From Caldifarciminota bacterium (lineage in GTDB: Bacteria > Hydrothermota > Hydrothermia > B15-G9 > WFZT01), in contig JALSOY010000097.1 of assembly GCA_026986235.1 (NCBI GenBank), forward strand, positions 1 through 13,875: a DNA stretch of 13,875 bases, given 5' to 3'. The notes beneath the pieces were generated by a model. That model was given only the letters and a program-made list of their open reading frames with translations. It had not been told where the DNA came from and searched no databases. Positions within the stretch are counted from its first letter, which is position 1. Every line of letters begins with the position of its first letter. The translations under genes were made by a program, and so were the position numbers. This document shows, piece after piece, positions 1-6,291 of the stretch.

Positions 1-438
1 GCCGTTGATTACCTGATAGTCGCCACAGGTGCCGGGATTCAGGTCTCCATACTGGCGTCGCATGTAATCCCACTCCTTACAATTTCCATTCTCGCAGGAG
101 TTTTAACAACTTTTTTCGTGGTGTTCTTTGGCAGGAGGCTTCCTTCGTACAACCTCGAAAGGATTGCCGCGATTTACGGGACTGTAACAGGCACCGTCTC
201 AAGTGGACTTTTACTTCTTAGAATAGTTGATCCAGAATTTCAGACACCGGTGGCGAAGGAGATTGGTATTATGAACATCTTTGTTGTACCGATCATCGGT
301 ACGCTCACCATTTTGATCAACGGTCCCTTCTGGTGGAAATGGAGTACCCTTTTTACCACCCTGATTTTTGCCGCAATAGGAACTGTATTCTTCCTTGTTA
401 TAAAAGTGGTTGGACTTTACGGCGAGAAAAAATTCTAA
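1..438 (+). CDS. gltS: Sodium:glutamate symporter, GltS family (3' part only)
   Basis: The frame is open from the first base of the window, so the gene starts upstream; 145 C-terminal residues are visible. GltS proteins import glutamate with Na+ across the inner membrane. The segment YGTVTGTVSSGLLLLRIVDP, followed by PEFQTPVAKEIG, closely matches the conserved C-terminal region of GltS (YGxxTGTxxxGLLLLRIVDP). Hydrophobic helices flank it, including one before the FGRRLP loop and two after it. The protein ends in GEKKF. Only 1 nt separates the stop from the next gene, so they are probably co-transcribed. Family assignment is firm; substrate (glutamate or another anionic amino acid) is inferred from the family. 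Confidence 0.85.
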   Translation, partial: AVDYLIVATGAGIQVSILASHVIPLLTISILAGVLTTFFVVFFGRRLPSYNLERIAAIYGTVTGTVSSGLLLLRIVDPEFQTPVAKEIGIMNIFVVPIIGTLTILINGPFWWKWSTLFTTLIFAAIGTVFFLVIKVVGLYGEKKF

Positions 439-439
439 A

Positions 440-1159
440 ATGGAATTGATCCTGGGCGCCATAATTTTTGTTTCCTACACGATCCAGGCGATGACGGGAT
501 TTGGAAGTATTGTACTTGCGATAACTTTTGGCTCTTTCTTCTACCCCATCAGGGAGATTTTACCTGTTCTGGTAATGCTTGACCTGATTTTGAACCTTTA
601 CATAATTTTGAAACACTTTTCTCATGTGGAACTGGAACTGTTATTCAGGAAAATAATACCACTCATGTTTGCGGGTGCCGTCTTCGGACTTTCAATTTTT
701 AAAACATACGCCGGAGGATCAAAGAGTCTCCTCGGACTCGTTGTCAGTTTTCTTGCAATATTTGAACTTTTTAATTTTTACCGCGGAAAGGAGGAAAGGT
801 TGAGGCCCGGGATACTTAACCTTTTTGTTTTTGGTTCAGGTGTTGTGGAGGGAATGTATGCCTCCGGAGGTCCACTTCTCGTTTATGTCCTGAATAAGCT
901 GGATCTGGATAAGTCATCCTTCAGAAGCACTCTTGCACTTCTCTGGATAGTTATGGACATCTTCCTCGTCGTCGCCTATGTAACTATGGGGATATCTGGT
1001 TATGGAAAGATTCTGAAATCCCTTGTTTTTTTGCCCGTAGTGGCCGTCAGTCTCCTGACCGGGGAGCTGCTTCACACGAAAGTAAATGAAAAGAATTTTC
1101 GCCTTGTGGTTCTCTATGTTCTTCTAATTGGTGGTTTTTCAATCATTACAGGGAGGTAG
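440..1159 (+). CDS. TauE/SafE-family membrane permease
   Basis: A 239-residue, highly hydrophobic protein with about seven to eight membrane segments, the usual size for TauE/SafE (DUF81) permeases. These are linked to export or import of sulfite, sulfoacetate or other small organic anions. Two family hallmarks are visible: an N-terminal MTGFGSIVLAITFGSFF segment and a mid-protein GMYASGGPLLVYVL segment, the two glycine-rich repeats. I chose the ATG at 440. An in-frame TTG at 410 would extend the protein by 10 polar residues into the preceding gene and has no better ribosome site. The Shine-Dalgarno here is weak, so coupling to the upstream symporter is likely. The substrate cannot be read from the sequence. 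Confidence 0.85.
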   Translation: MELILGAIIFVSYTIQAMTGFGSIVLAITFGSFFYPIREILPVLVMLDLILNLYIILKHFSHVELELLFRKIIPLMFAGAVFGLSIFKTYAGGSKSLLGLVVSFLAIFELFNFYRGKEERLRPGILNLFVFGSGVVEGMYASGGPLLVYVLNKLDLDKSSFRSTLALLWIVMDIFLVVAYVTMGISGYGKILKSLVFLPVVAVSLLTGELLHTKVNEKNFRLVVLYVLLIGGFSIITGR

Positions 1160-1162
1160 AAG

Positions 1163-1891
1163 ATGGAGTTGAGGGGTTTGAATGCAATAGTAACAGGTGG
1201 GTCCCGTGGAATCGGGAGGGCAGTTGCCATTGCCCTTGCAGAAAGAGGGGTGAATGTGGGTATAAACTTTGTGAGGAGGGAGAAAGAGGCTTCGAGAGTT
1301 CTCAAAGAGGTGGAAAAAAGGGGTGTCAGAGGAATGATGCTGAAGGCCGATGTGTCTGATGCCAGGAGTGTAAAGATGATGGTGAGACAGTTCGTGGAGA
1401 GGTTTGGCCGCGTGGACATTCTGATAAACAACGCCGGTGTGTTCCCGAAAAATTACAGGACGGTTGATATTACTGACGACGAATGGGACTGGTTGCTTGG
1501 AATAAACCTTCGCGGTGCATTTCTGGTGACCCGTGAAGTTCTCAGGTACATGCCGGATGGAGGTAAGATAGTGAATATCTCGTCCATTGCGGGCAAGATG
1601 GGTGGCGTTGCGGGTCCGCACTATGCCGCCTCAAAGGCGGGTCTCATTGGTTTAACATTTGCACTTGCTTCAGAACTTGCAGGGAGGAGAATTGCTGTCA
1701 ACGCCGTGGCACCGGGGCCTGTTGATACTGAGATGATTCCAGATGAAATAAAAGAAAGGCTCGCAAGGATAACGCCCCTTGGAAGGATTGCAACACCTGA
1801 GGAGATTGCCCATACCGTGATTTTTCTGCTGGAAAACGATTACATTACTGGTGAGGTGGTGGATATAAACGGCGGCAGATACATGGACTGA
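1163..1891 (+). CDS. Short-chain dehydrogenase/reductase, FabG-like
   Basis: A 242-residue classical SDR, probably cytosolic, that reduces a carbonyl or oxidises an alcohol with NAD(P). The set of motifs is complete: TGGSRGIG (residues 11-18) for the cofactor, NNAG (89-92), Asn115, Ser141 in NISS, and Tyr154/Lys158 in YAASK, followed by APGPV (183-187) and the C-terminal INGG. Arg and Lys after the glycine motif and FVRR near 37-40 suggest NADPH preference, an inference. A good Shine-Dalgarno (GGAGG at 1152-1156) overlaps the preceding stop codon and lies 6 nt before the ATG. FabG (3-oxoacyl-ACP reductase) is the nearest well-known relative. However, the gene sits behind two transporters, not among fatty-acid synthesis genes, so another substrate is quite possible. 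Confidence 0.9.
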   Translation: MELRGLNAIVTGGSRGIGRAVAIALAERGVNVGINFVRREKEASRVLKEVEKRGVRGMMLKADVSDARSVKMMVRQFVERFGRVDILINNAGVFPKNYRTVDITDDEWDWLLGINLRGAFLVTREVLRYMPDGGKIVNISSIAGKMGGVAGPHYAASKAGLIGLTFALASELAGRRIAVNAVAPGPVDTEMIPDEIKERLARITPLGRIATPEEIAHTVIFLLENDYITGEVVDINGGRYMD

Positions 1892-1916
1892 ACGATTCCT
1901 TGAGGGTGTTCGAATA

Positions 1917-2221
1917 ATCCCCCCTCATGCCACAGGGGCTTTAAAAATCCCTTTTTCAAAGGGGAACTTTAGAAACCCAGATCTCCCTTCACAAGAAGGG
2001 GGACAAAAGGGGATACATACGGCTAAAGATACGATCCCCCTGTATCCCCCTTCACCAAGGGGGATTTTAGGAGGAGGGATCCCTTCACCAGTGGAATTTA
2101 CGAGGGGATCCCACTTCTCCAGGGACGAATTTTGGAAACGACAATCCCCCTTCGACAGAAGGGGGACAAAGGGGGATGTTTACCGCTTAATTTTCAATCC
2201 CCCTTCACCAAGGGGGATTTT
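1917..2221. repeat. Cluster of degenerate C5/G5 palindromic repeats
   Basis: About seven related units fill this non-coding stretch, at roughly 1917-1940, 1945-1968, 1981-2014, 2033-2066, 2078-2114, 2144-2177 and 2196-2222. The core is ATCCCCCTT, a short loop, then AAGGGGGAT. Two units (2044-2065 and 2196-2219) share the same loop, CACC, and have perfect 9- and 10-bp arms. Two others (1981-2014 and 2144-2177) carry an extra 3' arm after ACAAA. The pattern resembles dispersed REP/MITE-like elements seen between genes in many bacteria. The only ORF across it (2091-2294) is built from repeat sequence and is not counted as a gene. No coding function is seen from 1892 to 2385. Confidence 0.85.
2146..2177. 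repeat. Palindromic unit with two competing 3' arms
   Basis: CCCCCTTC (2146-2153) pairs perfectly with GAAGGGGG (2158-2165) around the loop GACA. The same 5' arm, read as ATCCCCC from 2144, can instead pair with GGGGGAT at 2171-2177. The two foldings exclude each other. The unit at 1981-2014 has the same plan in degenerate form, so this is a second repeat subtype and not a chance event. Confidence 0.7.
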
Positions 2222-2222
2222 T
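2196..2222 (+). terminator. Candidate intrinsic terminator (last palindromic repeat)
   Basis: A perfect 10-bp stem, AATCCCCCTT / AAGGGGGATT, with a CACC loop is followed directly by T residues to 2222. It lies downstream of the gltS-tauE-SDR operon and upstream of the argR promoter, so it could end the first operon's transcript. It belongs to the repeat family, so its terminator role is inferred. The similar hairpin at 2044-2065, followed by TTT, could act the same way. Confidence 0.5.
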
Positions 2223-2337
2223 GAGAATTTCTCTCCCTCAGCAAGGTGTCTCAAGGGGTTGATAACCGAAGAATCATCTCTATCTGCAAATTAAGTTGAA
2301 AAAGAAAAATATTTTTCGAACGGCCTCAACCGGGAAA

Positions 2338-2367
2338 TTGACAGATATACGGTTTTGCTTGTATAAT
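2338..2367 (+). promoter_or_regulatory. Sigma-70-type promoter of argR operon
   Basis: TTGACA (2338-2343), an 18-nt spacer and TATAAT (2362-2367) match both hexamers of the housekeeping consensus exactly. Transcription would start near 2374, only about 12 nt before the argR ATG at 2386. That leaves a very short leader with no Shine-Dalgarno sequence. Confidence 0.85.
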
Positions 2368-2394
2368 TATGCGTGTTCATTGAATATGAGGCAG
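2360..2394 (+). promoter_or_regulatory. Two candidate ARG boxes (ArgR autoregulation)
   Basis: ArgR of Escherichia coli binds pairs of boxes of the form TGAAT-N4-ATTCA whose repeats are 21 bp apart. Here TGTATAATTATGCG (2360-2373) matches seven of the ten defined positions and covers the -10 box. Exactly 21 bp downstream, at 2381, an intact TGAAT half-site begins a second, poorer box that overlaps the start codon. Bound ArgR would block RNA polymerase. This is inferred from pattern and spacing. Confidence 0.5.
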
Positions 2395-2847
2395 AAGCGT
2401 GAAAGGCAAAAATTAATAAAGCAGATACTTGAAGAGAAGGAGATAGGTGAGCAATACCAGCTCCTTGAAGAGCTCAAGAAGCGGGGTATAGAGACCACTC
2501 AGGCCACGATTTCACGGGATCTTCAGGAAATGGGGGTGGTGAAGGTTCGTATTAAACCCGGTATTTACAAGTACGAGCTTATACAGAAGGGTCAGACCAG
2601 CAGGGTATGGGAGAAGATCAAGGTTGCCTTTGAAAACTTCGTCGAATCCATAGATTACACGGGTAATCTTATACTGATAAAGACATCCCCCGGGAATGCT
2701 CATGGAGTGGCGGCACTTATAGATGAACTGAAGTACGATGGGATACTCGGCACCCTGGCAGGTGACGATTCCATACTCGTTATCGTTAAAGAGCCGGAGA
2801 TGACGGGACGGATCGTCAAAGAATTCACCTCCCTGATCTCCCATTGA
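2386..2847 (+). CDS. argR: Arginine repressor ArgR
   Basis: A 153-residue full-length ArgR/AhrC, the arginine-sensing hexameric regulator of arginine synthesis and breakdown. The N-terminal winged helix contains TTQATISRDLQEMG (37-50), whose SRDL is the DNA-recognition helix. The C-terminal oligomerisation and arginine-binding domain contains GNAHGVAALID (103-113) and GTLAGDDSILVI (122-133). Asp127 and Asp128 are the expected arginine ligands. I chose the ATG at 2386 because the protein then begins where the family does. Upstream in-frame codons would run into the promoter. The next gene overlaps its stop by 4 bp. No arginine-synthesis genes are adjacent, so it probably acts on distant targets as well as on itself. 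Confidence 0.95.
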   Translation: MRQKRERQKLIKQILEEKEIGEQYQLLEELKKRGIETTQATISRDLQEMGVVKVRIKPGIYKYELIQKGQTSRVWEKIKVAFENFVESIDYTGNLILIKTSPGNAHGVAALIDELKYDGILGTLAGDDSILVIVKEPEMTGRIVKEFTSLISH

Positions 2848-3203
2848 TAATAACGATTTTCCTGCTTCTCAACCTTATCACATGGGTTTACGGTTACTTT
2901 TTGCTACCTGCTTCTGGATTGCGAATGAGCCCTCAGCTCGTTCAGATGTACAGACTTTCCCTCTTCTTAATAAGTGTTATTATTTTCCTCACCGGTAGAT
3001 TCCTTCTAATTCTCCTCAGGGGGTTAAATCTGCGGAGAAAAGCACTGGAGGTGGTTGTGTACTCACCTTCTTTGATAATTTCCCTGATTGGCGTTTACAT
3101 GGCCTATGTTACAGGAAATCGCAGGGAGCTTCTTCTGTTTTCCCTCATATCGTTGTACTACCTGGTCCGTTATCACGGAATCCTGGGAAGATGGGATGGA
3201 TAG
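2844..3203 (+). CDS. Small four-helix membrane protein, function unknown
   Basis: I do not recognise this 119-residue protein. It is strongly hydrophobic with about four membrane segments (residues 3-22, 38-59, 70-89 and 95-110). Basic loops (GLNLRRK near 60-66, GNRRE near 91-95) help predict orientation. The start is taken as the TTG at 2844, which overlaps the argR stop (TTGA). No ATG occurs before residue 28, and that one would remove the first helix. The frame ends inside the next gene (13-bp overlap). The tight overlaps on both sides argue that it is real and translationally coupled. No motif suggests transport or catalysis. Confidence 0.7.
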   Translation: MIITIFLLLNLITWVYGYFLLPASGLRMSPQLVQMYRLSLFLISVIIFLTGRFLLILLRGLNLRRKALEVVVYSPSLIISLIGVYMAYVTGNRRELLLFSLISLYYLVRYHGILGRWDG

Positions 3204-4168
3204 AGAAGATAATCCGTAAGGAAGCTCCTCTTAAGATCAGTCGTTTCGTTGAGCTTGCCCTCTACCATCCCGTTCACGGGTACTACAGCAGGACAGTAAC
3301 GGGAAAAGACGGGGATTTCTACACCGCACCTGATCTGCATCCCATATTTGGAGAAGCCATTGGAGATTATTTACAGGAAAGAGGGGCAGGAGTTGTTCTC
3401 GAAGCCGGTGCCGGAAAGGGATGGCTCGCCCATGACATTCTACAGGTGTACGATGGTGAATACTGGATCGTTGAAAGAAGTGAACACATGAAGAAAATTG
3501 AATTTGAAGTTCTGAAACCATTTAAAAATAGAGTAAAGTGGTTTCATGACATTAAGAGTGTCCCTGCATTTGATGGTGTGTTTCTGTCAAACGAGCTTTT
3601 TGACGCATTCCCGTTCGACCTTTACAGGAGAACCGAAAAAGGGTGGCAGGAGGTTCTCGTTGACGAAAATTTCCGTTTCGTTTATCGGGATGCAGATGAA
3701 AGTGTAAGGAGTATTCTCCTTGAGTACGGGGATGTAGAGTTTTTGGTATTACCGCGTGGATGGGATGAATTCGTCCGCGAACTTTCAAAAAGGCATACAG
3801 GTGAATTTATAGTGATAGACTATGGATTTGAGAGGAACGAACTTGTAAAGAAATTTCCGTGGGGCACCATTCAAACTTACAGGAAACACAGGCCGGGGAA
3901 AAGTTTCCTTAAGGATCCCGGGGAGCAGGATATCACATTTTTTATTGATTTTACCTTACTAAAGGAGACATTTGAAAAGTACGGATACAGGGATGTCAGA
4001 CTGAAGACCCAGGCAGATTTTTTGGTTGAGGACATAAAGATCCTTAACAGGCTTGTGGAGATGGAAAAGACCTGTGATACGAAGAGTGTCGTGAAAGCGA
4101 GGCTTGCAGTCAAGACCCTTCTTGTGGATTTCGGCAGATCTTTTAAGGTACTCAGGGGACGGAAGTAG
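3191..4168 (+). CDS. MidA/NDUFAF7-family SAM-dependent methyltransferase (COG1565)
   Basis: A 325-residue class I methyltransferase of the family that includes NDUFAF7. In mitochondria NDUFAF7 symmetrically dimethylates an arginine of complex I subunit NDUFS2 during assembly; the bacterial members' substrate is not established. Visible hallmarks are LALYHPVHGYYSR (22-34), GDFYTAPDLHPIFGE (41-55), the SAM-binding motif EAGAGKG (71-77), SNELFDAFPFD (133-143), IDYG (209-212) and DPGEQDITFFIDF (242-254). The length is slightly short for the family. It starts inside the preceding gene with GGGAAG directly before the ATG, so coupled translation is likely. The family is certain; an arginine-methylating role on a protein is inferred from the eukaryotic relative only. 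Confidence 0.9.
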   Translation: MGWIEKIIRKEAPLKISRFVELALYHPVHGYYSRTVTGKDGDFYTAPDLHPIFGEAIGDYLQERGAGVVLEAGAGKGWLAHDILQVYDGEYWIVERSEHMKKIEFEVLKPFKNRVKWFHDIKSVPAFDGVFLSNELFDAFPFDLYRRTEKGWQEVLVDENFRFVYRDADESVRSILLEYGDVEFLVLPRGWDEFVRELSKRHTGEFIVIDYGFERNELVKKFPWGTIQTYRKHRPGKSFLKDPGEQDITFFIDFTLLKETFEKYGYRDVRLKTQADFLVEDIKILNRLVEMEKTCDTKSVVKARLAVKTLLVDFGRSFKVLRGRK

Positions 4169-4181
4169 TTCGTAATACGAA
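4169..4181. promoter_or_regulatory. Perfect inverted repeat upstream of the DUF401 promoter
   Basis: TTCGTA-A-TACGAA forms 6-bp arms around one base. It begins right after the methyltransferase stop codon and ends 5 bp before the -35 hexamer. The position suits an operator or activator site. The stem is too short and lacks a T-run, so it is not a terminator. Confidence 0.45.
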
Positions 4182-4186
4182 CGAAT

Positions 4187-4214
4187 TTGAACTCCGTTTG
4201 TACCACCTTATAAT
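4187..4214 (+). promoter_or_regulatory. Promoter of the DUF401-EamA operon
   Basis: TTGAAC (4187-4192), a 16-nt spacer and TATAAT (4209-4214) match the housekeeping consensus at 11 of 12 hexamer positions by my reading. Only 8 nt separate the -10 box from the ATG at 4223, so transcription would start at or next to the start codon. Confidence 0.75.
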
Positions 4215-4222
4215 TCGGCATC

Positions 4223-5419
4223 ATGGTGACCCTGAAGTTTGGTATTGCCTTTATTTTTGCCATCATTCTGCTTGTTTTGAGGCAGGATATATGGCTCGTG
4301 ATCGCCGTTCTTTCATTGATCGTTGCGCTTCTTTTCAAGATCCCGATTGATGTTGTCCTTCAGGCTTTTAGAGAGGGGATCCTGGGGCGTTCCACGGTTC
4401 GTTTAATCCTTGCAGTCTGGCTCATAATTTCTTTTGGTGAGGTGTTGTACAGATCCGGTTATCTTACAAGGTTTGTCTCCTCAGTTGAAGGAATATTCAG
4501 GGATCAGAGGCTGGCTTTTATTATGCCCTCTGCAATTATAGGTTTACTACCCATGCCTTCAGGTGCCATGCTTTCTGCGCCTCTGGCAGAGGAGATAGGA
4601 AAGAAGTTGAATGTTTCAAGGGAGGAGCTGACCTTTTTCAACTACTGGTTTCGTCACATCTGGGAGTACTCATGGCCGCTTTATCCAGGGCTTATTCTTG
4701 CTTCAGCCATAACAGGTGTTCCCGTATGGAAAATAGGACTCAGACAGGTTCCAATGGTCCTGGTAGCTGTTTTAATAGGGATTTTCCTGCTAATGAGAAG
4801 GATTCCATCTGTCAGGGAAGTCGGAGAGATTTCAGTATGGAAAATCCTTGATTTCGTGGTGGTCCTCTGGCCAATTTATGTAATCGTTACACTCGTCATG
4901 ATCCTCAGGCTGGATCTTATCTACGGGCTTTCAGCGGTTTTTCTCCTCGTTGTACTGATCTATCGGGCATCTTTGCGTGATGTTCTGGCATCACTCAAAA
5001 AGGGGTTTTCCTGGAAGATTTTCCTCATACTCGTATCCGTTATGGTCTTTAAAAGTGAGCTTGAGGTTTCCGGAGTGATGGAACACCTGCCCGGTGAAAT
5101 GGTGAGATGGGGATTTTCACCCGTTGTTCCACTTGTTTTGATACCCTTCCTTGTGGGTTTTTTGACCGGTGTCAATTCTGCGTACATAGGCGTCGGGTTT
5201 CCTGTGTTAATGGGAATTTTAGGCGAAAACCTCGATATGATTTTTATAGCCTATGTTAGTGGATTCATGGGTGTACTCCTTTCTCCGGCCCATCTGTGTC
5301 TTGCAGTTACAAAAACTTATTTCCGGGCTGACACTGCAAAACTTTACAGAATGCTCTTTCCGTCTGTTCTTGCACTTTATAGCCTGTTCTGGCTGTACAT
5401 GTGGATTTTCAGATTATGA
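4223..5419 (+). CDS. DUF401 family integral membrane protein (putative transporter)
   Basis: A 398-residue protein with about ten membrane segments. The DUF401 signature is clear: GLLPMPSGAMLSAP (107-120), then FNYWFRHIWEYSWPLYP (139-155), and in the second half FLTGVNSAYIGVGFPVL. The paired P/G-rich re-entrant-like loops recall ion-transporter-superfamily carriers (citrate, gluconate, C4-dicarboxylates), so an organic-anion carrier is a reasonable inference, but no substrate is known to me. The TATAAT box creates an in-frame TAA just upstream, so the ATG at 4223 is the first possible start, and no Shine-Dalgarno precedes it; a leaderless mRNA is likely. The downstream exporter gene overlaps by 4 bp (ATGA). 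Confidence 0.85.
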   Translation: MVTLKFGIAFIFAIILLVLRQDIWLVIAVLSLIVALLFKIPIDVVLQAFREGILGRSTVRLILAVWLIISFGEVLYRSGYLTRFVSSVEGIFRDQRLAFIMPSAIIGLLPMPSGAMLSAPLAEEIGKKLNVSREELTFFNYWFRHIWEYSWPLYPGLILASAITGVPVWKIGLRQVPMVLVAVLIGIFLLMRRIPSVREVGEISVWKILDFVVVLWPIYVIVTLVMILRLDLIYGLSAVFLLVVLIYRASLRDVLASLKKGFSWKIFLILVSVMVFKSELEVSGVMEHLPGEMVRWGFSPVVPLVLIPFLVGFLTGVNSAYIGVGFPVLMGILGENLDMIFIAYVSGFMGVLLSPAHLCLAVTKTYFRADTAKLYRMLFPSVLALYSLFWLYMWIFRL

Positions 5420-6291
5420 AAAAAGACAGGTTAAAGGGTACCCTTTACGCCATCGTTTCGGCCGTGGGTTACTCTTCGGTTTATATCCTTGCGAGGTTCG
5501 CACAGGAGTACACGAGGATCGAGGTCTTTCTCTTCTGGTGGTTCCTTTATGCTGCTCTTTTGAGTTTTTTCATAGTTAAAAAGAGTGTTCGTGGGTTCTG
5601 GAAGAGTCTTAAGGCCCATACGGTGTTTTTCATCTATTTCGGAATGTCAGAGGCTGTTGGGACATTCACATTCTTTTACCTGCTCAGGGTAATGAATCCT
5701 TCCATTCTCGCCTTTGTGGGGAATCTCAGCCCTGTTTTTGTGGCAGTCTGGGCATTTGGGATTCTGAAAGAGAGGCTGAATGCAATTGAAATAATCGGGG
5801 GGCTGGTTGCAATCTCCGGTGTTCTCATCATAACAGGAGCTTCACCTGCGGGTGATATCCTGAAGATTCTTGTGGTCGTGGTGATTACGATGATGTTTTC
5901 TTTGAATTCGGTTCTGGTCAGGTTAAAAGTTAGGGACATTCCACCCTTTTTTATGGTTACCTTCAGGGTGTTCTCCCTTTTAGCGGTTTACACGATTTAT
6001 CTCATCACTCAGGCAGGGGGTATTGAATTGCCGGATAAAAGGTCAGTTCCATTTATTATTCTCGGGGCGACCATGGGGCCGGTCGTGGCAACATTTTCTG
6101 TCTTTCAGGCATTGAAGTATCTGAAAGCGGCGGATGTCTCCATAATCAAGTCCATCCAGCCACTACTTGTAACCCTTGGCAGTGTGATTTTCCTTGGAAA
6201 ATTTATTACTTTGAGACAGCTCGTTGGAGGAATTCTGATAATCGTGGGTGTTAATCTGGTCGTCTTTGCCTCCTCAAAGGAGGTTAAATGA
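5416..6291 (+). CDS. EamA-family (drug/metabolite superfamily) exporter
   Basis: A 291-residue protein with about ten membrane helices arranged as two EamA repeats (about 7-138 and 148-285). Members export amino acids, nucleotides or drugs. Typical features are the short basic N-terminus (MKKDRLKG), the fourth-helix sequence ending in NPSILAFVGNLSPVFVAVWA, then LKERL, and in the second repeat KYLKAADVSIIKSIQPLL. I chose the ATG at 5416 because it overlaps the upstream TGA as ATGA; a GTG at 5401 would add five residues. No ribosome site is seen, which fits translational coupling. The 3' end overlaps the convergent SDR gene by 8 bp. Substrate is unknown; pairing with DUF401 suggests related substrates. 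Confidence 0.85.
   Translation: MKKDRLKGTLYAIVSAVGYSSVYILARFAQEYTRIEVFLFWWFLYAALLSFFIVKKSVRGFWKSLKAHTVFFIYFGMSEAVGTFTFFYLLRVMNPSILAFVGNLSPVFVAVWAFGILKERLNAIEIIGGLVAISGVLIITGASPAGDILKILVVVVITMMFSLNSVLVRLKVRDIPPFFMVTFRVFSLLAVYTIYLITQAGGIELPDKRSVPFIILGATMGPVVATFSVFQALKYLKAADVSIIKSIQPLLVTLGSVIFLGKFITLRQLVGGILIIVGVNLVVFASSKEVK
6269..6283. other. Hairpin at the meeting point of convergent genes
   Basis: CCTCCT-CAA-AGGAGG forms 6-bp arms with a three-base loop. It lies in the last codons of the EamA gene and just past the stop codon of the opposite-strand gene. No T-run follows on either strand, so it is a poor intrinsic terminator. It is nevertheless the only structure available where two operons converge. 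Confidence 0.35.

Noticed and set aside
1139..1621. A 160-codon minus-strand reading frame.
   Set aside because: It lies opposite the SDR gene, which has all catalytic motifs and a good ribosome site. The translation is His/Pro/Ser-rich and has no domain.
1917..2221. Possible CRISPR array, because of regular repeats.
   Set aside because: Units vary in length and sequence, the spacers are irregular, each unit is self-palindromic, and no cas gene is nearby.
2091..2294. A 67-codon plus-strand reading frame between the SDR and argR genes.
   Set aside because: It is made of the palindromic repeats (its NPPSPRGIF segment is a translated repeat) and has no ribosome site or family match.
3877..4338. 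A 153-codon minus-strand frame across the methyltransferase end and DUF401 start.
   Set aside because: It overlaps two well-supported genes and a strong plus-strand promoter, and its product resembles no family.
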